In this document: positions 1 through 7,996 of the stretch, one piece after another
How the letters are laid out: each line of letters starts with the position of its first letter
Position numbering within the stretch: the stretch's first letter is position 1
NCBI RefSeq assembly: GCF_014641075.1
Contig: NZ_BMHP01000003.1
Span: forward strand, 1,054,001 to 1,118,000
DNA: 64,000 bases
DNA from: Paenibacillus nasutitermitis
Lineage (GTDB): Bacteria; Bacillota; Bacilli; Paenibacillales; Paenibacillaceae
Reading direction: 5' to 3'
Position numbers and translations under genes: made by a program
The notes under the pieces: model-generated
Told to the model about the DNA's origin: nothing
The model's database searches: none
What the model saw: only the letters and a program-made list of their open reading frames with translations

Positions 1-1544
1 TCGGCGATGGCCGGGATCCGGGAAATACGCTCCGTCATCATGCCGATTAGAACTGACGAGCCATTCCTATAATCCAGTATGCTTTGCAATTCATCATCAG
101 GTAACAAGTGCAGTAAAGTAACGAGAATCGGTCCATCGGATTGTGGAATATCTTTCACATTAACGATTGAGTGCAAGGGTGCCCCGAGGGAGATCAATTC
201 AGTCATATATTTGTGAACAGGCCATTGACGGGAAACAGAATAGTCCTCCAATGAATGATGAAGAAGTTGATCGGACCATACCATAGGGATGCCAATGATT
301 CGCTGGGGCTCCTCATCGAACCCCCCATCCCACCTCTTGGATATCCAATTCCATCCATCTCGGCTAATCCCATCTCCGAGGCAAGCCATGAAACCTCCTG
401 AACAACGGCTTATCCCTGACGAATCCTGCAAATACAAATTGGACAAAGAGTAGATATCCCTCTCGAGCGCTGTAGGCGCATGACTTAGCGCATCCCACTG
501 CTCATTCGTATCTTGGATCGCATTCAGGCATATCAGCATCGTGTCCGGCACGTAGGCCTTAATGGTCAGCAACATCGCCATGAATTCCGAATCCGGCTCA
601 TATTCCGTTTCCCCAGCACCTACTGAAAGGGATGCTCCAACCGTTTCGACGACAAAGCCGTCTATTCCGGAATCCGCAAGCCGGCGATAGTCGACACCGT
701 ATCGGTATAAAGCTTCGAACGGATCTCTGGTCCATGCTGTATTAAGGAAGGCTTTTTTCCCTTCCTGACGAATGGCCGACATTATTTTATCCCACAACTG
801 TCCCCATCGTTCACTATGAAACCGAATCCATTCCAGACGCCTGTGATTCCAGATCCAATCAGCCCGCTGCTCCATCTCAAGCGGATTGTCATCGCAAGGA
901 GCCGCGAATCCTGCTTCTATTTCTACTGCGGTCGCGGTTATGAATTGCTCGACCATATCATCGGAATAATCTGTTACTTCGAGGCTTAGCCTTGGACTTG
1001 TATATCCGTCTGCGCCATGATAACCATCAAAACCGTAGTCACGCATAACTCTCATTAAATCTTGGACGAACAAGTCTTCATACCAGCTTCCATCCTTAAA
1101 GCGTTTAAGCGGATTAATCGCCGGAAATGCTTTTCCCGTCTTCCTCATCTCATAGAGCTCTGGATGAGCGGCACACCATGTGCTTTCGCGTAGCGTATCT
1201 CCGTCGTGAAATTGATAAATATCAAAAAAGCTGCAATAGATGTCGATGCCATGCTTCTGCAATTCCTCTACCAAACTTCGCAACTGAAAGTTGGTCCATT
1301 CTTGCCTATCGTGGAGCTTGCCGTATGGACGTGCACCGTATGAACATACTTCCATCGGCAACTGCCACTCGCTTTCCATGCCCTTATGGGCGTGAACGAA
1401 ATCTGGAGTATACAAAAGGAAGAAGATACTCTCCGGAATGAACCCCACTGTGTCCAAATATGCAGCGACACCGAAGTCACTCTCCCGATTATCGAACCCG
1501 ATTAATTCAATCCATATCCATCTTTCATAGCTTGCAGCTTTCAT
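1..1544 (-). CDS. Large barrel-like protein, putative glycoside hydrolase-like, 3' end cut by window edge
   Basis: The minus strand is open from an ATG at 1544 to the left edge, giving 514 codons without a stop, so the protein is partial at its C-terminus. The ATG is preceded by GAGG at a spacing of 6; an in-frame ATG at 1559 has no good ribosome binding site. The protein is rich in W, Y and D and carries strand-like segments such as YGFDGYHGADGY (about residues 160-170) and GIDGFVVETVG, as in TIM-barrel glycosidases. No signal peptide is seen, so it is probably cytoplasmic. It lies 27 bases behind the last permease gene of a sugar ABC operon, which suggests action on the imported substrate. 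I cannot name its family; a GH66- or alpha-amylase-like fold is only a guess. Confidence 0.7.
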   Translation of the reverse strand, partial: MKAASYERWIWIELIGFDNRESDFGVAAYLDTVGFIPESIFFLLYTPDFVHAHKGMESEWQLPMEVCSYGARPYGKLHDRQEWTNFQLRSLVEELQKHGIDIYCSFFDIYQFHDGDTLRESTWCAAHPELYEMRKTGKAFPAINPLKRFKDGSWYEDLFVQDLMRVMRDYGFDGYHGADGYTSPRLSLEVTDYSDDMVEQFITATAVEIEAGFAAPCDDNPLEMEQRADWIWNHRRLEWIRFHSERWGQLWDKIMSAIRQEGKKAFLNTAWTRDPFEALYRYGVDYRRLADSGIDGFVVETVGASLSVGAGETEYEPDSEFMAMLLTIKAYVPDTMLICLNAIQDTNEQWDALSHAPTALERDIYSLSNLYLQDSSGISRCSGGFMACLGDGISRDGWNWISKRWDGGFDEEPQRIIGIPMVWSDQLLHHSLEDYSVSRQWPVHKYMTELISLGAPLHSIVNVKDIPQSDGPILVTLLHLLPDDELQSILDYRNGSSVLIGMMTERISRIPAIA

Positions 1545-1571
1545 TCTGCACCTCTTCATTATTGAATAATT

Positions 1572-2456
1572 TCATCCCTTTACGCTCCCAAGCACGATTC
1601 CCTTCACAAAAAACTTCTGCAGAAAGGGGTAGACGATGAGAATCGGCAACGCACCCAAGAAAATCTGTGCCGCCCTTGTCGTCCGTTCGGATATTTCCAG
1701 AATCCCGGCCAGATTCCGTGGATCCATCTTCATCGGATTGCTGTTAATGACCAATAGCTGCAAATACGTAGATAACGGGTAGTTCTTCGGAAAATTCATA
1801 TAGATCAGCCCGTCGAACCACGAGTTCCAATGAAAGACCATCGTGAACAAGGATATTGTAGCCAAGACCGGATAAGACATCGGTACATACATTTTCCACA
1901 ATACGAGCCAATGTCCCGCTCCATCGATGAAAGCCGACTCTTCAATCTCTCTGGGTAATCCCCGGAAAAAATTCATCAATAAAATAACATTAAATACGGA
2001 CACCGCACTCGGAATGATCAGCGCCCATATCGTATCAATCAAGCCTGTCATACTGACAACCATATACGTAGGAATAAGGCCGCCATTGAACAAAATGGTG
2101 AATACAAAAAACCAGGCATACCAGCTGCGAATTCTCAGATCCTTGCTCTCCTTGGACAGCGGATACGCGCACAGCAGCGACAGTCCCATGTTAATAATAA
2201 AACCGATAACAAGTCTCTGGAACGTGATGCCAAATGAGCTTATGAACTCCTGCTTCTGCAAAATATACGAATAGGAGGCAAACGTGAAATTTACAGGCAA
2301 CAGCTTAACCAAGCCGGCTGATGCTGCTGCGCTGGAGCTGAAGGAAATAGACAGCACCTGAAAAAGCGGAAGCAGGCAAAGCAAGGAAAGCAAAATGAGA
2401 AAAGTGTAGTTACCGACAACGAAAACTTTTCGGCTTACAGACACCCGTTGCTGCAT
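1572..2456 (-). CDS. Carbohydrate ABC transporter permease, LplC/YtcP type
   Basis: This is an inner-membrane subunit of a binding-protein-dependent sugar importer. About six hydrophobic helices are visible, with the EAA-type cytoplasmic loop (EIEESAFIDGAGHW) that contacts the ATPase, and the family's C-terminal ending KFFVKGIVLGSVKG. Length (about 294 residues) fits the LplC family. The ATG at 2456 follows GAGAGGA at a spacing of 9; an ATG three codons upstream is too close to that site. It follows the LplB-type permease by 17 bases and precedes the barrel-like gene. No ATPase gene is present nearby, which is usual for this class, where one shared MsmX-type ATPase serves many importers. Confidence 0.93.
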   Translation of the reverse strand: MQQRVSVSRKVFVVGNYTFLILLSLLCLLPLFQVLSISFSSSAAASAGLVKLLPVNFTFASYSYILQKQEFISSFGITFQRLVIGFIINMGLSLLCAYPLSKESKDLRIRSWYAWFFVFTILFNGGLIPTYMVVSMTGLIDTIWALIIPSAVSVFNVILLMNFFRGLPREIEESAFIDGAGHWLVLWKMYVPMSYPVLATISLFTMVFHWNSWFDGLIYMNFPKNYPLSTYLQLLVINSNPMKMDPRNLAGILEISERTTRAAQIFLGALPILIVYPFLQKFFVKGIVLGSVKG

Positions 2457-2473
2457 GTGAAACATTCCTCTCG

Positions 2474-3373
2474 TTAAAAAATGCGATAATTGACCAATCG
2501 ATATGCCAAGAAATAGGAAATGGTAATAAGAATAAAGGAAACCACCGATTTGAACAATCCGATCGCAGTCGCAACCCCGAATTGCGCATCAAGCAAACCG
2601 ATCCGGTAGATTAATGTATCCAGAATATCTCCGCTTTCATATACGCTCGGGCTGTACAGATTGAATACTTGATCGAAGCCGGCGTTCAGCACATTGCCCA
2701 AGCTCAACGTAGCCATGAGCACGATAACCGGCACCATTCCCGGCAATGTAATATGCCACATTTGTCTCGTATGATTAGCCCCATCCACAATAGCCGCTTC
2801 GTACAGTGCAGGATTAATTCCGGTAATTGCGGCCAAAAATACGATCGTGCTGAAGCCGAATTCCTTCCAAACATCAGAGAGGATAAGCACTGAAGGAAAC
2901 CATTGATTGCTGCCCAGGAAAAAAACCGAATCCAACCCAACAAAGTTCAGAAGCTGGTTAACAATCCCCTCCGAAGGCGACAAAATATCAACAAGCACTC
3001 CACCGAGAATAACCCAGGACAGAAAATGCGGTAAATAAATGAGTGTCTGAACTCCTCGTTTAATGAGCAAATGCTTCAATTCATTGATAAGTACAGCAAC
3101 GAAGATGGGAACCACTAAGCCCAGCAATATCTTCATAGTTGCGATAAATACCGTATTACCAAGTACCTGCCATATATCAGGCATCTGCAGAACATACCGG
3201 AAATTACCTAAACCGATCCAATCAGAACCGAACAAGCCATTGGTGGGAATAAATTTCTGAAAGGCGATACCAAATCCTATCATCGGATAGTAGCAATAAA
3301 TAAGAAGTATAATAATCCCGGGTACAAGCATTAAATGCAAAGGAAGCTCGCGCCTTGTCTTCTTTATATTCAT
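2474..3373 (-). CDS. Carbohydrate ABC transporter permease, LplB/YteP type
   Basis: The partner permease of the LplC-type protein. It has the typical N-terminus of LplB proteins (ELPLHLMLVPGIIILLIYCY, then YYPMIGFGIAFQ), six predicted membrane helices and the EAA loop with YEAAIVDGANHTRQMW. Length is about 300 residues, normal for the family. The ATG at 3373 has AAGGGA at a spacing of 9; an ATG three codons earlier (3382) is the alternative. The gene follows the small ASRT-like gene closely, so the three are translated from one message. The substrate is not identifiable from sequence, but an oligosaccharide or a sugar derivative is expected. Confidence 0.93.
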   Translation of the reverse strand: MNIKKTRRELPLHLMLVPGIIILLIYCYYPMIGFGIAFQKFIPTNGLFGSDWIGLGNFRYVLQMPDIWQVLGNTVFIATMKILLGLVVPIFVAVLINELKHLLIKRGVQTLIYLPHFLSWVILGGVLVDILSPSEGIVNQLLNFVGLDSVFFLGSNQWFPSVLILSDVWKEFGFSTIVFLAAITGINPALYEAAIVDGANHTRQMWHITLPGMVPVIVLMATLSLGNVLNAGFDQVFNLYSPSVYESGDILDTLIYRIGLLDAQFGVATAIGLFKSVVSFILITISYFLAYRLVNYRIF

Positions 3374-3386
3374 CCTGTTCATTCCC

Positions 3387-3764
3387 TTACTCTGAGTATC
3401 CCATCATCCCGATATAAGCTAGATTGGGTTGAGCAATATCCATCCTGCCGTATTGGATAATCACTTCAATATTGCTTCTGAACCGCAGCGAATACTGAAG
3501 CTGCCGCTCCAACCGGATGCCGCCGATTTCATCCGGATGATCCATGCGGATGCATTTTACTCGCTTCGCCTGTGCGGTAATCCTGATATTCTCGTCCGGA
3601 TCCCGATCCTCGTAATAGATATCCATGAAGATCTCTGCATCTTCATTCTGACAATTCAGTATCATTACCGCTTCATGGCCTTCGAAAATATCACCTTCTA
3701 CTTTCCCCTTGTAAGGTAAATAACCATCGACGATATACCAGTTTTTAGCGCCTTCTTTTCTCAC
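3387..3764 (-). CDS. Sensory rhodopsin transducer (ASRT)-like small-molecule-binding protein
   Basis: The 125-residue product matches the Anabaena sensory rhodopsin transducer family (PF07100) from memory along its whole length and has the same size. It shares W-I-DGYLP near the N-terminus, a central HEAVMILN, IYYEDRDP, the AKRVKCIRMD strand and a late IIQYGRMD. In the cyanobacterium the protein partners with a rhodopsin; no rhodopsin is visible here. Family members in operons without rhodopsin have been proposed to bind sugars or other small ligands. Start is GTG with AAGGAGG at a good spacing. It sits between the M24 gene (12 bases upstream) and the permeases, so it probably binds or processes the imported compound or a derivative. 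Function is inferred. Confidence 0.8.
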   Translation of the reverse strand: MRKEGAKNWYIVDGYLPYKGKVEGDIFEGHEAVMILNCQNEDAEIFMDIYYEDRDPDENIRITAQAKRVKCIRMDHPDEIGGIRLERQLQYSLRFRSNIEVIIQYGRMDIAQPNLAYIGMMGYSE

Positions 3765-3776
3765 GCGTTGTCCTCC

Positions 3777-4973
3777 TTAATTGACCGATATCGTCGCTGT
3801 TTCTTTCCAAGTCCTGCTTAAATGCCTGACCAGCTTCGACATCGATTCATATCCGGTTTCGGTTACAAGCAAGCTTTCCTCGATCCGGTTTGAACCATGA
3901 GGGTGTCCAAATAGACTCACGTCCGTATTCACCGTCATTCCCGCTACAAATTTCGCTTCAGAATGCTCGTCAGGATAAGGAGATTCAGCTTCCGCTAAAC
4001 CGCAACCGTGTAATGGCGGATAAAGGTCATATTCGGTGACGTTCTTCTCTTTGAAGTACGCTTTAACCGCGCGTACAACTTCGTTCTGGTTCGCTCCTGC
4101 TTTTATCTGGCTTAACGCAGCATCCTCGGCTTCGACCAGAATATCGATAAACGCTTTCTGTTCCTCACTCATATCACCAGCGACGAAAGGAAAATTTATA
4201 GTAGCCACATATCCTTCGACTTGAACCGCCATAGCAGCCATAATCATATCCCCGTCTTCAATCACCTTTCCGGATGCTCTTCCAATGATCGTATTGACTC
4301 TTGCGCCGCTTGTTAAGAGACAGAACGGGATATTTTCCGCGCCTTGTTTCGTGCATTCCCCATAAGCCAGCGAGGCCAGCTCAAGCTCCGTCATGCCCGG
4401 CTTCACTTGTTCAATCATTAACTTGTAGCCCGCATCGGCAATCCTCGCCGCTTCTTGCAGACAGGCAACTTCATTAGCCGTCTTGGTCATTCTGAGCTGG
4501 AATAGCAAATCGCCTGCGTCGACGATTTCGATTCCCGCGAAGCTGTCTCCGATGACCTTCATTAAAGGTTCCGGCATCGCATCGATGCCTACGATCCCTA
4601 ATCTTCGCAACGGTTCGTTTTCTTGTATCCCTTTGCAGATCTCGGTCAAGCTTGTATAGTACGCCTGAGGATATTCGATTTTGTCCGGTACCGTCACGCA
4701 TGCGAATTCGGGAAGCAGCCGCACATCAGGCCATGCGCTCATTTCGCGGCAAAACATTTCTCCTTCCGGTGCGGCAATGACAAAAGGCTCGCTTGTCAGA
4801 GGAACCATGACGGCTCCCCTCTCGAATAATGGCCAATAGTTGCTCATATAGCGCAAGTTCTCTTTCCTGTACTCATCCCCATAGATTAAACAAGCTTGCA
4901 TTTCTTTTTCTCTCATTAACTCTTTTAACTTTTCGACTCTTGCGGTAAATTCTTCTTTAGGAATTTTAATCAT
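3777..4973 (-). CDS. M24-family protein (creatinase/Xaa-Pro aminopeptidase fold), metal-site aspartates missing
   Basis: The 398-residue protein has the two-domain layout of creatinase and prolidase proteins: an N-terminal creatinase-N domain (to about residue 130) and a C-terminal pita-bread domain. The histidine region PPLHGCGLAE and the late Glu in RIEESLLV are present. The segment that normally carries the two metal-binding Asp residues reads MAAMAVQVEGYVATINFPF, with neither Asp. It therefore resembles creatinase, which works without metal, more than a true aminopeptidase. The ATG at 4973 has GGGGAG upstream; a GTG five codons earlier is less likely. It lies in the operon between the phosphotriesterase-like and ASRT-like genes. 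A hydrolase of a C-N bond in the imported compound is the best guess. Confidence 0.82.
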   Translation of the reverse strand: MIKIPKEEFTARVEKLKELMREKEMQACLIYGDEYRKENLRYMSNYWPLFERGAVMVPLTSEPFVIAAPEGEMFCREMSAWPDVRLLPEFACVTVPDKIEYPQAYYTSLTEICKGIQENEPLRRLGIVGIDAMPEPLMKVIGDSFAGIEIVDAGDLLFQLRMTKTANEVACLQEAARIADAGYKLMIEQVKPGMTELELASLAYGECTKQGAENIPFCLLTSGARVNTIIGRASGKVIEDGDMIMAAMAVQVEGYVATINFPFVAGDMSEEQKAFIDILVEAEDAALSQIKAGANQNEVVRAVKAYFKEKNVTEYDLYPPLHGCGLAEAESPYPDEHSEAKFVAGMTVNTDVSLFGHPHGSNRIEESLLVTETGYESMSKLVRHLSRTWKETATISVN

Positions 4974-5062
4974 GATGAATCTCCCCACACTTCCTAGTTA
5001 TTCAAACAATTTTTATAAGAATATTCTCATAATAAATGTCGAAGTTTATCTTGATTTACAGA

Positions 5063-6109
5063 TCAATGATTCCCATCATCTAAAAATTCGGCGGGGTTGC
5101 TGCACATTAAGGTTCTGATCTGTTCGGAGGTTATTCCTGCATCTTCCATCATAGGGACTATATTCGTTATGACATGGTCATAACCCCAGCCTCCGTAGTT
5201 GTGAAGACAGGTTTTCAGGCATACGTCGTTGGATATTAATATTTTCGAAAGAAAACCCCAATCAATGAGTTGCTTAATGGCTCTTACTCTCTCGATGTCT
5301 CTGGCAAAAAGACCTCTTAAGACACTTCTGTCCTTCTTATCGGCATAGAACTCTTTGCCGAAATTATCAAACTCCACGTAAACTCCCAAGTTGAGAAGGT
5401 CCTTTATATAATCCATCTTGATATCAACGTCAATGTGATTAATACATATTTTTTCAGCAGCAGCACCATGCTCAGTAAGGATACTCACCACTTCATAGCC
5501 GTTCGTTGTATACAGATCTGTATGCACATGCAACCCAAGGCCGGTTTCCTTCTGAACGATCGCCGATGCGATTAGCGTCTTTTTTTCATTCGGGTAAATG
5601 ATCTCGCTTGTTCCAATCTCGCCTATAACACCTGCTTTAATATCCGTTCCATCCATACCAACATAGATCTCATTAAAGATTTCTTCTGCAATATGATCTA
5701 CTGTTCGGCTATCCATATCGCTAGGGTGAGATTTGTTAATATAGTATCCGCAGCCTGCTACAATTTTAATGTCCAATTCTCTGGATAACCCGGCTAGCAG
5801 AACAGGATCCCTGCCTATGTCCCGCAGTGTAAGATCAACAAAAGTCGTTCCTCCTGCTTTCTTAAACTTCAGCAGCTCATCCCTTACGACCTGCTCATCA
5901 TCAATTACCGCATTGTCCAGAACAGCATAGGGGTTACGCATTAATCTTCCGATATTCGTAATTCCCACTCGTTCCTGAGCCAATTTCTTACGCGAAATTT
6001 CGCTGACAGCGGGCACCAGGTTTCTCAAATCGATAAAAGCATGCTCATGGGGTAATACCCACCCCAGGCTATCCGATCGGCACTTCCCCGTTACGGTCAT
6101 AACGGACAT
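5063..6109 (-). CDS. Phosphotriesterase-family amidohydrolase (PHP-like)
   Basis: This 348-residue protein fits the phosphotriesterase family (PF02126), a TIM-barrel hydrolase with two metals. The N-terminal HxH is in LPHEHAFID (residues 20-28). The bridging position reads GVIGEIGTSE, so a Glu stands where true phosphotriesterases have a carboxylated Lys, as in E. coli PHP. Later metal ligands are in LGLHVHTD, INHIDVD and the Asp of ISNDVCL. Family members include lactonases and resistance-type hydrolases, so a lactone or ester intermediate is a plausible substrate. The ATG follows AGGAGG at a good spacing. The gene is second in the operon, behind the binding protein. An unusual partner for a sugar ABC transporter. 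Confidence 0.88.
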   Translation of the reverse strand: MSVMTVTGKCRSDSLGWVLPHEHAFIDLRNLVPAVSEISRKKLAQERVGITNIGRLMRNPYAVLDNAVIDDEQVVRDELLKFKKAGGTTFVDLTLRDIGRDPVLLAGLSRELDIKIVAGCGYYINKSHPSDMDSRTVDHIAEEIFNEIYVGMDGTDIKAGVIGEIGTSEIIYPNEKKTLIASAIVQKETGLGLHVHTDLYTTNGYEVVSILTEHGAAAEKICINHIDVDIKMDYIKDLLNLGVYVEFDNFGKEFYADKKDRSVLRGLFARDIERVRAIKQLIDWGFLSKILISNDVCLKTCLHNYGGWGYDHVITNIVPMMEDAGITSEQIRTLMCSNPAEFLDDGNH

Positions 6110-6149
6110 CGCTTTCGCCTCCTGCTCGCTTATGCTTCATACATGCCGG

Positions 6150-6189
6150 GAAGCCGCATATCCCGTGAATCTTACGCAATATGGGCTTC
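6150..6189 (-). promoter_or_regulatory. Intercistronic hairpin between binding-protein and hydrolase genes
   Basis: The arms GAAGCC-CATAT and ATATG-C-GGCTTC pair with one bulged C around an 18-base loop. There is no T tract after it on the minus strand. Such hairpins behind binding-protein genes usually protect the upstream mRNA from 3' decay and so raise binding-protein levels above those of the downstream genes. The role here is inferred from position. Confidence 0.5.
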
Positions 6190-6204
6190 TCGAGTGTTGG
6201 ATTA

Positions 6205-7893
6205 TTATTTGCTAGCTTTCCATTTCGCTACTTCTTCCGTAATGGTATCTCCGCCAAGCTTCTTCCAATTCGCCACGAATTCATCGAAGGCATCGATGGA
6301 AGACTCTCCCATCACGATTTTCGTAAATGCTTCCAATTCCATTTTCAGTAACGTCGCTTGTTTCTCAACCATCGTCGGCGTAGGACCGGAAATAAATTCG
6401 GTCAGCTGAAATCCATCATGCTTATGATAGTCATATAATAATGAAATAGCATCGTAGAATCGGGTATATCCCCATCCAGACTTATCGCCTTTGTTAAAAT
6501 CGTTAATGCCTTTATAGAAGTTCGCTTGACCCGGATTGCTGGCTACATTCAAAAGGGATTCATCCTGCTTTTCCAGCGCATTCTTCACATCCTCGTATAG
6601 TTCAACGTTCTGAATAGGATTGGAAGCTTGTACCAGAGCATACTGCCATTTGCCGATATCCCCGTCCTGATTCATATCCGTGAGGGGATACTTGCTCCTG
6701 TCCCATTGATGGCTCGCAGCATTAAGCAGCTTCACTACAGCTTCCGGATTCTTCATCCCTTTGCGAACGACGTAATATTGATTTACATTGTAGGCCGTTT
6801 GCGCCTTAGCCTTCTGGCCATCGATCGATGGCAGCAGGAACGGCTTCCACTCCATTTTTTCATCCAGCGTTTTTCCATCCAGGAACAGCAACGGAGACCA
6901 ATCGGCGCCATAGAACATCCCCAGCTTGCCTGCATTGACGGTTTGGATGAATTTCTCCTTGTCTTTCACTCCGAACTCGCGATCGATATACCCGTCTTTA
7001 TACATCATCTGCAGCTTTTCTAACGCTTGCTTCATTTCCGGTTGAATACTTCCGTACACGAGCTTACCGGATGCATCCGCAACCCAGCTTTTCGGATAGG
7101 CATGATAGCCGTTGAAAAATCCGTCCAAGCCCGGCTCCAAACCATAAAAGTCTTTGGCAGCTCCCAATCCCTGAGTATCCTTCTTGTTGTTACCATCCGG
7201 ATCCTGATTGACGAACGCTTCCGCAATCTTGAATACATCCTCCATCGTTTTGGGCTCGGGCAGATTGAGCTTTTCCAGCCAGTCGGCACGAACCCAGAGC
7301 AAGGAAGCGGTGTCGAATGAGCCCGGGTTTACCGGAAGACCAAACAATTTTCCATTGAAAGTAGCCGATGCAAGACCGACTCCGCCATCCTTCTTCAACA
7401 TCTCTTTCGCGAGGGGCGTACCGTACTTTTCAAGCACTTCGGTTAAATCGACCAGTTGATCGGCTTCGACCAGTTGGTTGAGTTGAATGCCGTTGACGGG
7501 CATAATATCAGCTAATTGATTGGATGCCATGGCAATATTGAACTTCTGCTCGTATTGCGTTGGATCGGAGACCCATAAATACTTGAGCTTAATGCCGAAT
7601 TCGTTTTCATATAATTTCGTCCAAGCATTATTGTCGATCGTTTCTCCGTTTTCAAACTTCGTCGTCGGATCTAATGTCCTTATTGCCGTCACTTCGATTG
7701 GCGGATCGATCTTTCCCATCGGATCAATCGCGGTTTCGCCTTTGCCATTCGGGGCACTCTCTTGCGTACCGTTTTCCTGTTTATTGGATGGTTGCGTATT
7801 ATTCCCTTCGCTTTTCTTTGTGCAAGCCGAAGTAAGAACAAGCATACACGCCAATACGGTTAACGCAATCCATTTTGCGGACTTACTCTTCAT
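6205..7893 (-). CDS. Extracellular solute-binding lipoprotein of sugar ABC transporter (LplA-like)
   Basis: The 562-residue product starts with a lipoprotein signal (KSKSAKWIALTVLACMLVL) and a lipobox LTSAC, so Cys24 would be lipid-anchored to the outer face of the membrane. A low-complexity N/Q/E/K linker follows. The remainder is a type 1 solute-binding protein of the LplA size class, with DPDGNNKKDTQG (a calcium-loop-like element common in this class) and an aromatic-rich C-terminal lobe. RBS is AGGGGG. It is the first gene of the catabolic operon, directly downstream of the YesM/YesN pair, which probably controls it. The ligand is unknown. Confidence 0.93.
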   Translation of the reverse strand: MKSKSAKWIALTVLACMLVLTSACTKKSEGNNTQPSNKQENGTQESAPNGKGETAIDPMGKIDPPIEVTAIRTLDPTTKFENGETIDNNAWTKLYENEFGIKLKYLWVSDPTQYEQKFNIAMASNQLADIMPVNGIQLNQLVEADQLVDLTEVLEKYGTPLAKEMLKKDGGVGLASATFNGKLFGLPVNPGSFDTASLLWVRADWLEKLNLPEPKTMEDVFKIAEAFVNQDPDGNNKKDTQGLGAAKDFYGLEPGLDGFFNGYHAYPKSWVADASGKLVYGSIQPEMKQALEKLQMMYKDGYIDREFGVKDKEKFIQTVNAGKLGMFYGADWSPLLFLDGKTLDEKMEWKPFLLPSIDGQKAKAQTAYNVNQYYVVRKGMKNPEAVVKLLNAASHQWDRSKYPLTDMNQDGDIGKWQYALVQASNPIQNVELYEDVKNALEKQDESLLNVASNPGQANFYKGINDFNKGDKSGWGYTRFYDAISLLYDYHKHDGFQLTEFISGPTPTMVEKQATLLKMELEAFTKIVMGESSIDAFDEFVANWKKLGGDTITEEVAKWKASK

Positions 7894-7996
7894 GCCTTAT
7901 CCCCCTAATTATTTTTACCTGCTCCATAAGTATAAAAGATCAAAAAAATCGAAGCTATTTGCCATTCTTGCTTTCCTTGACATCTGTTGCGCTCTT

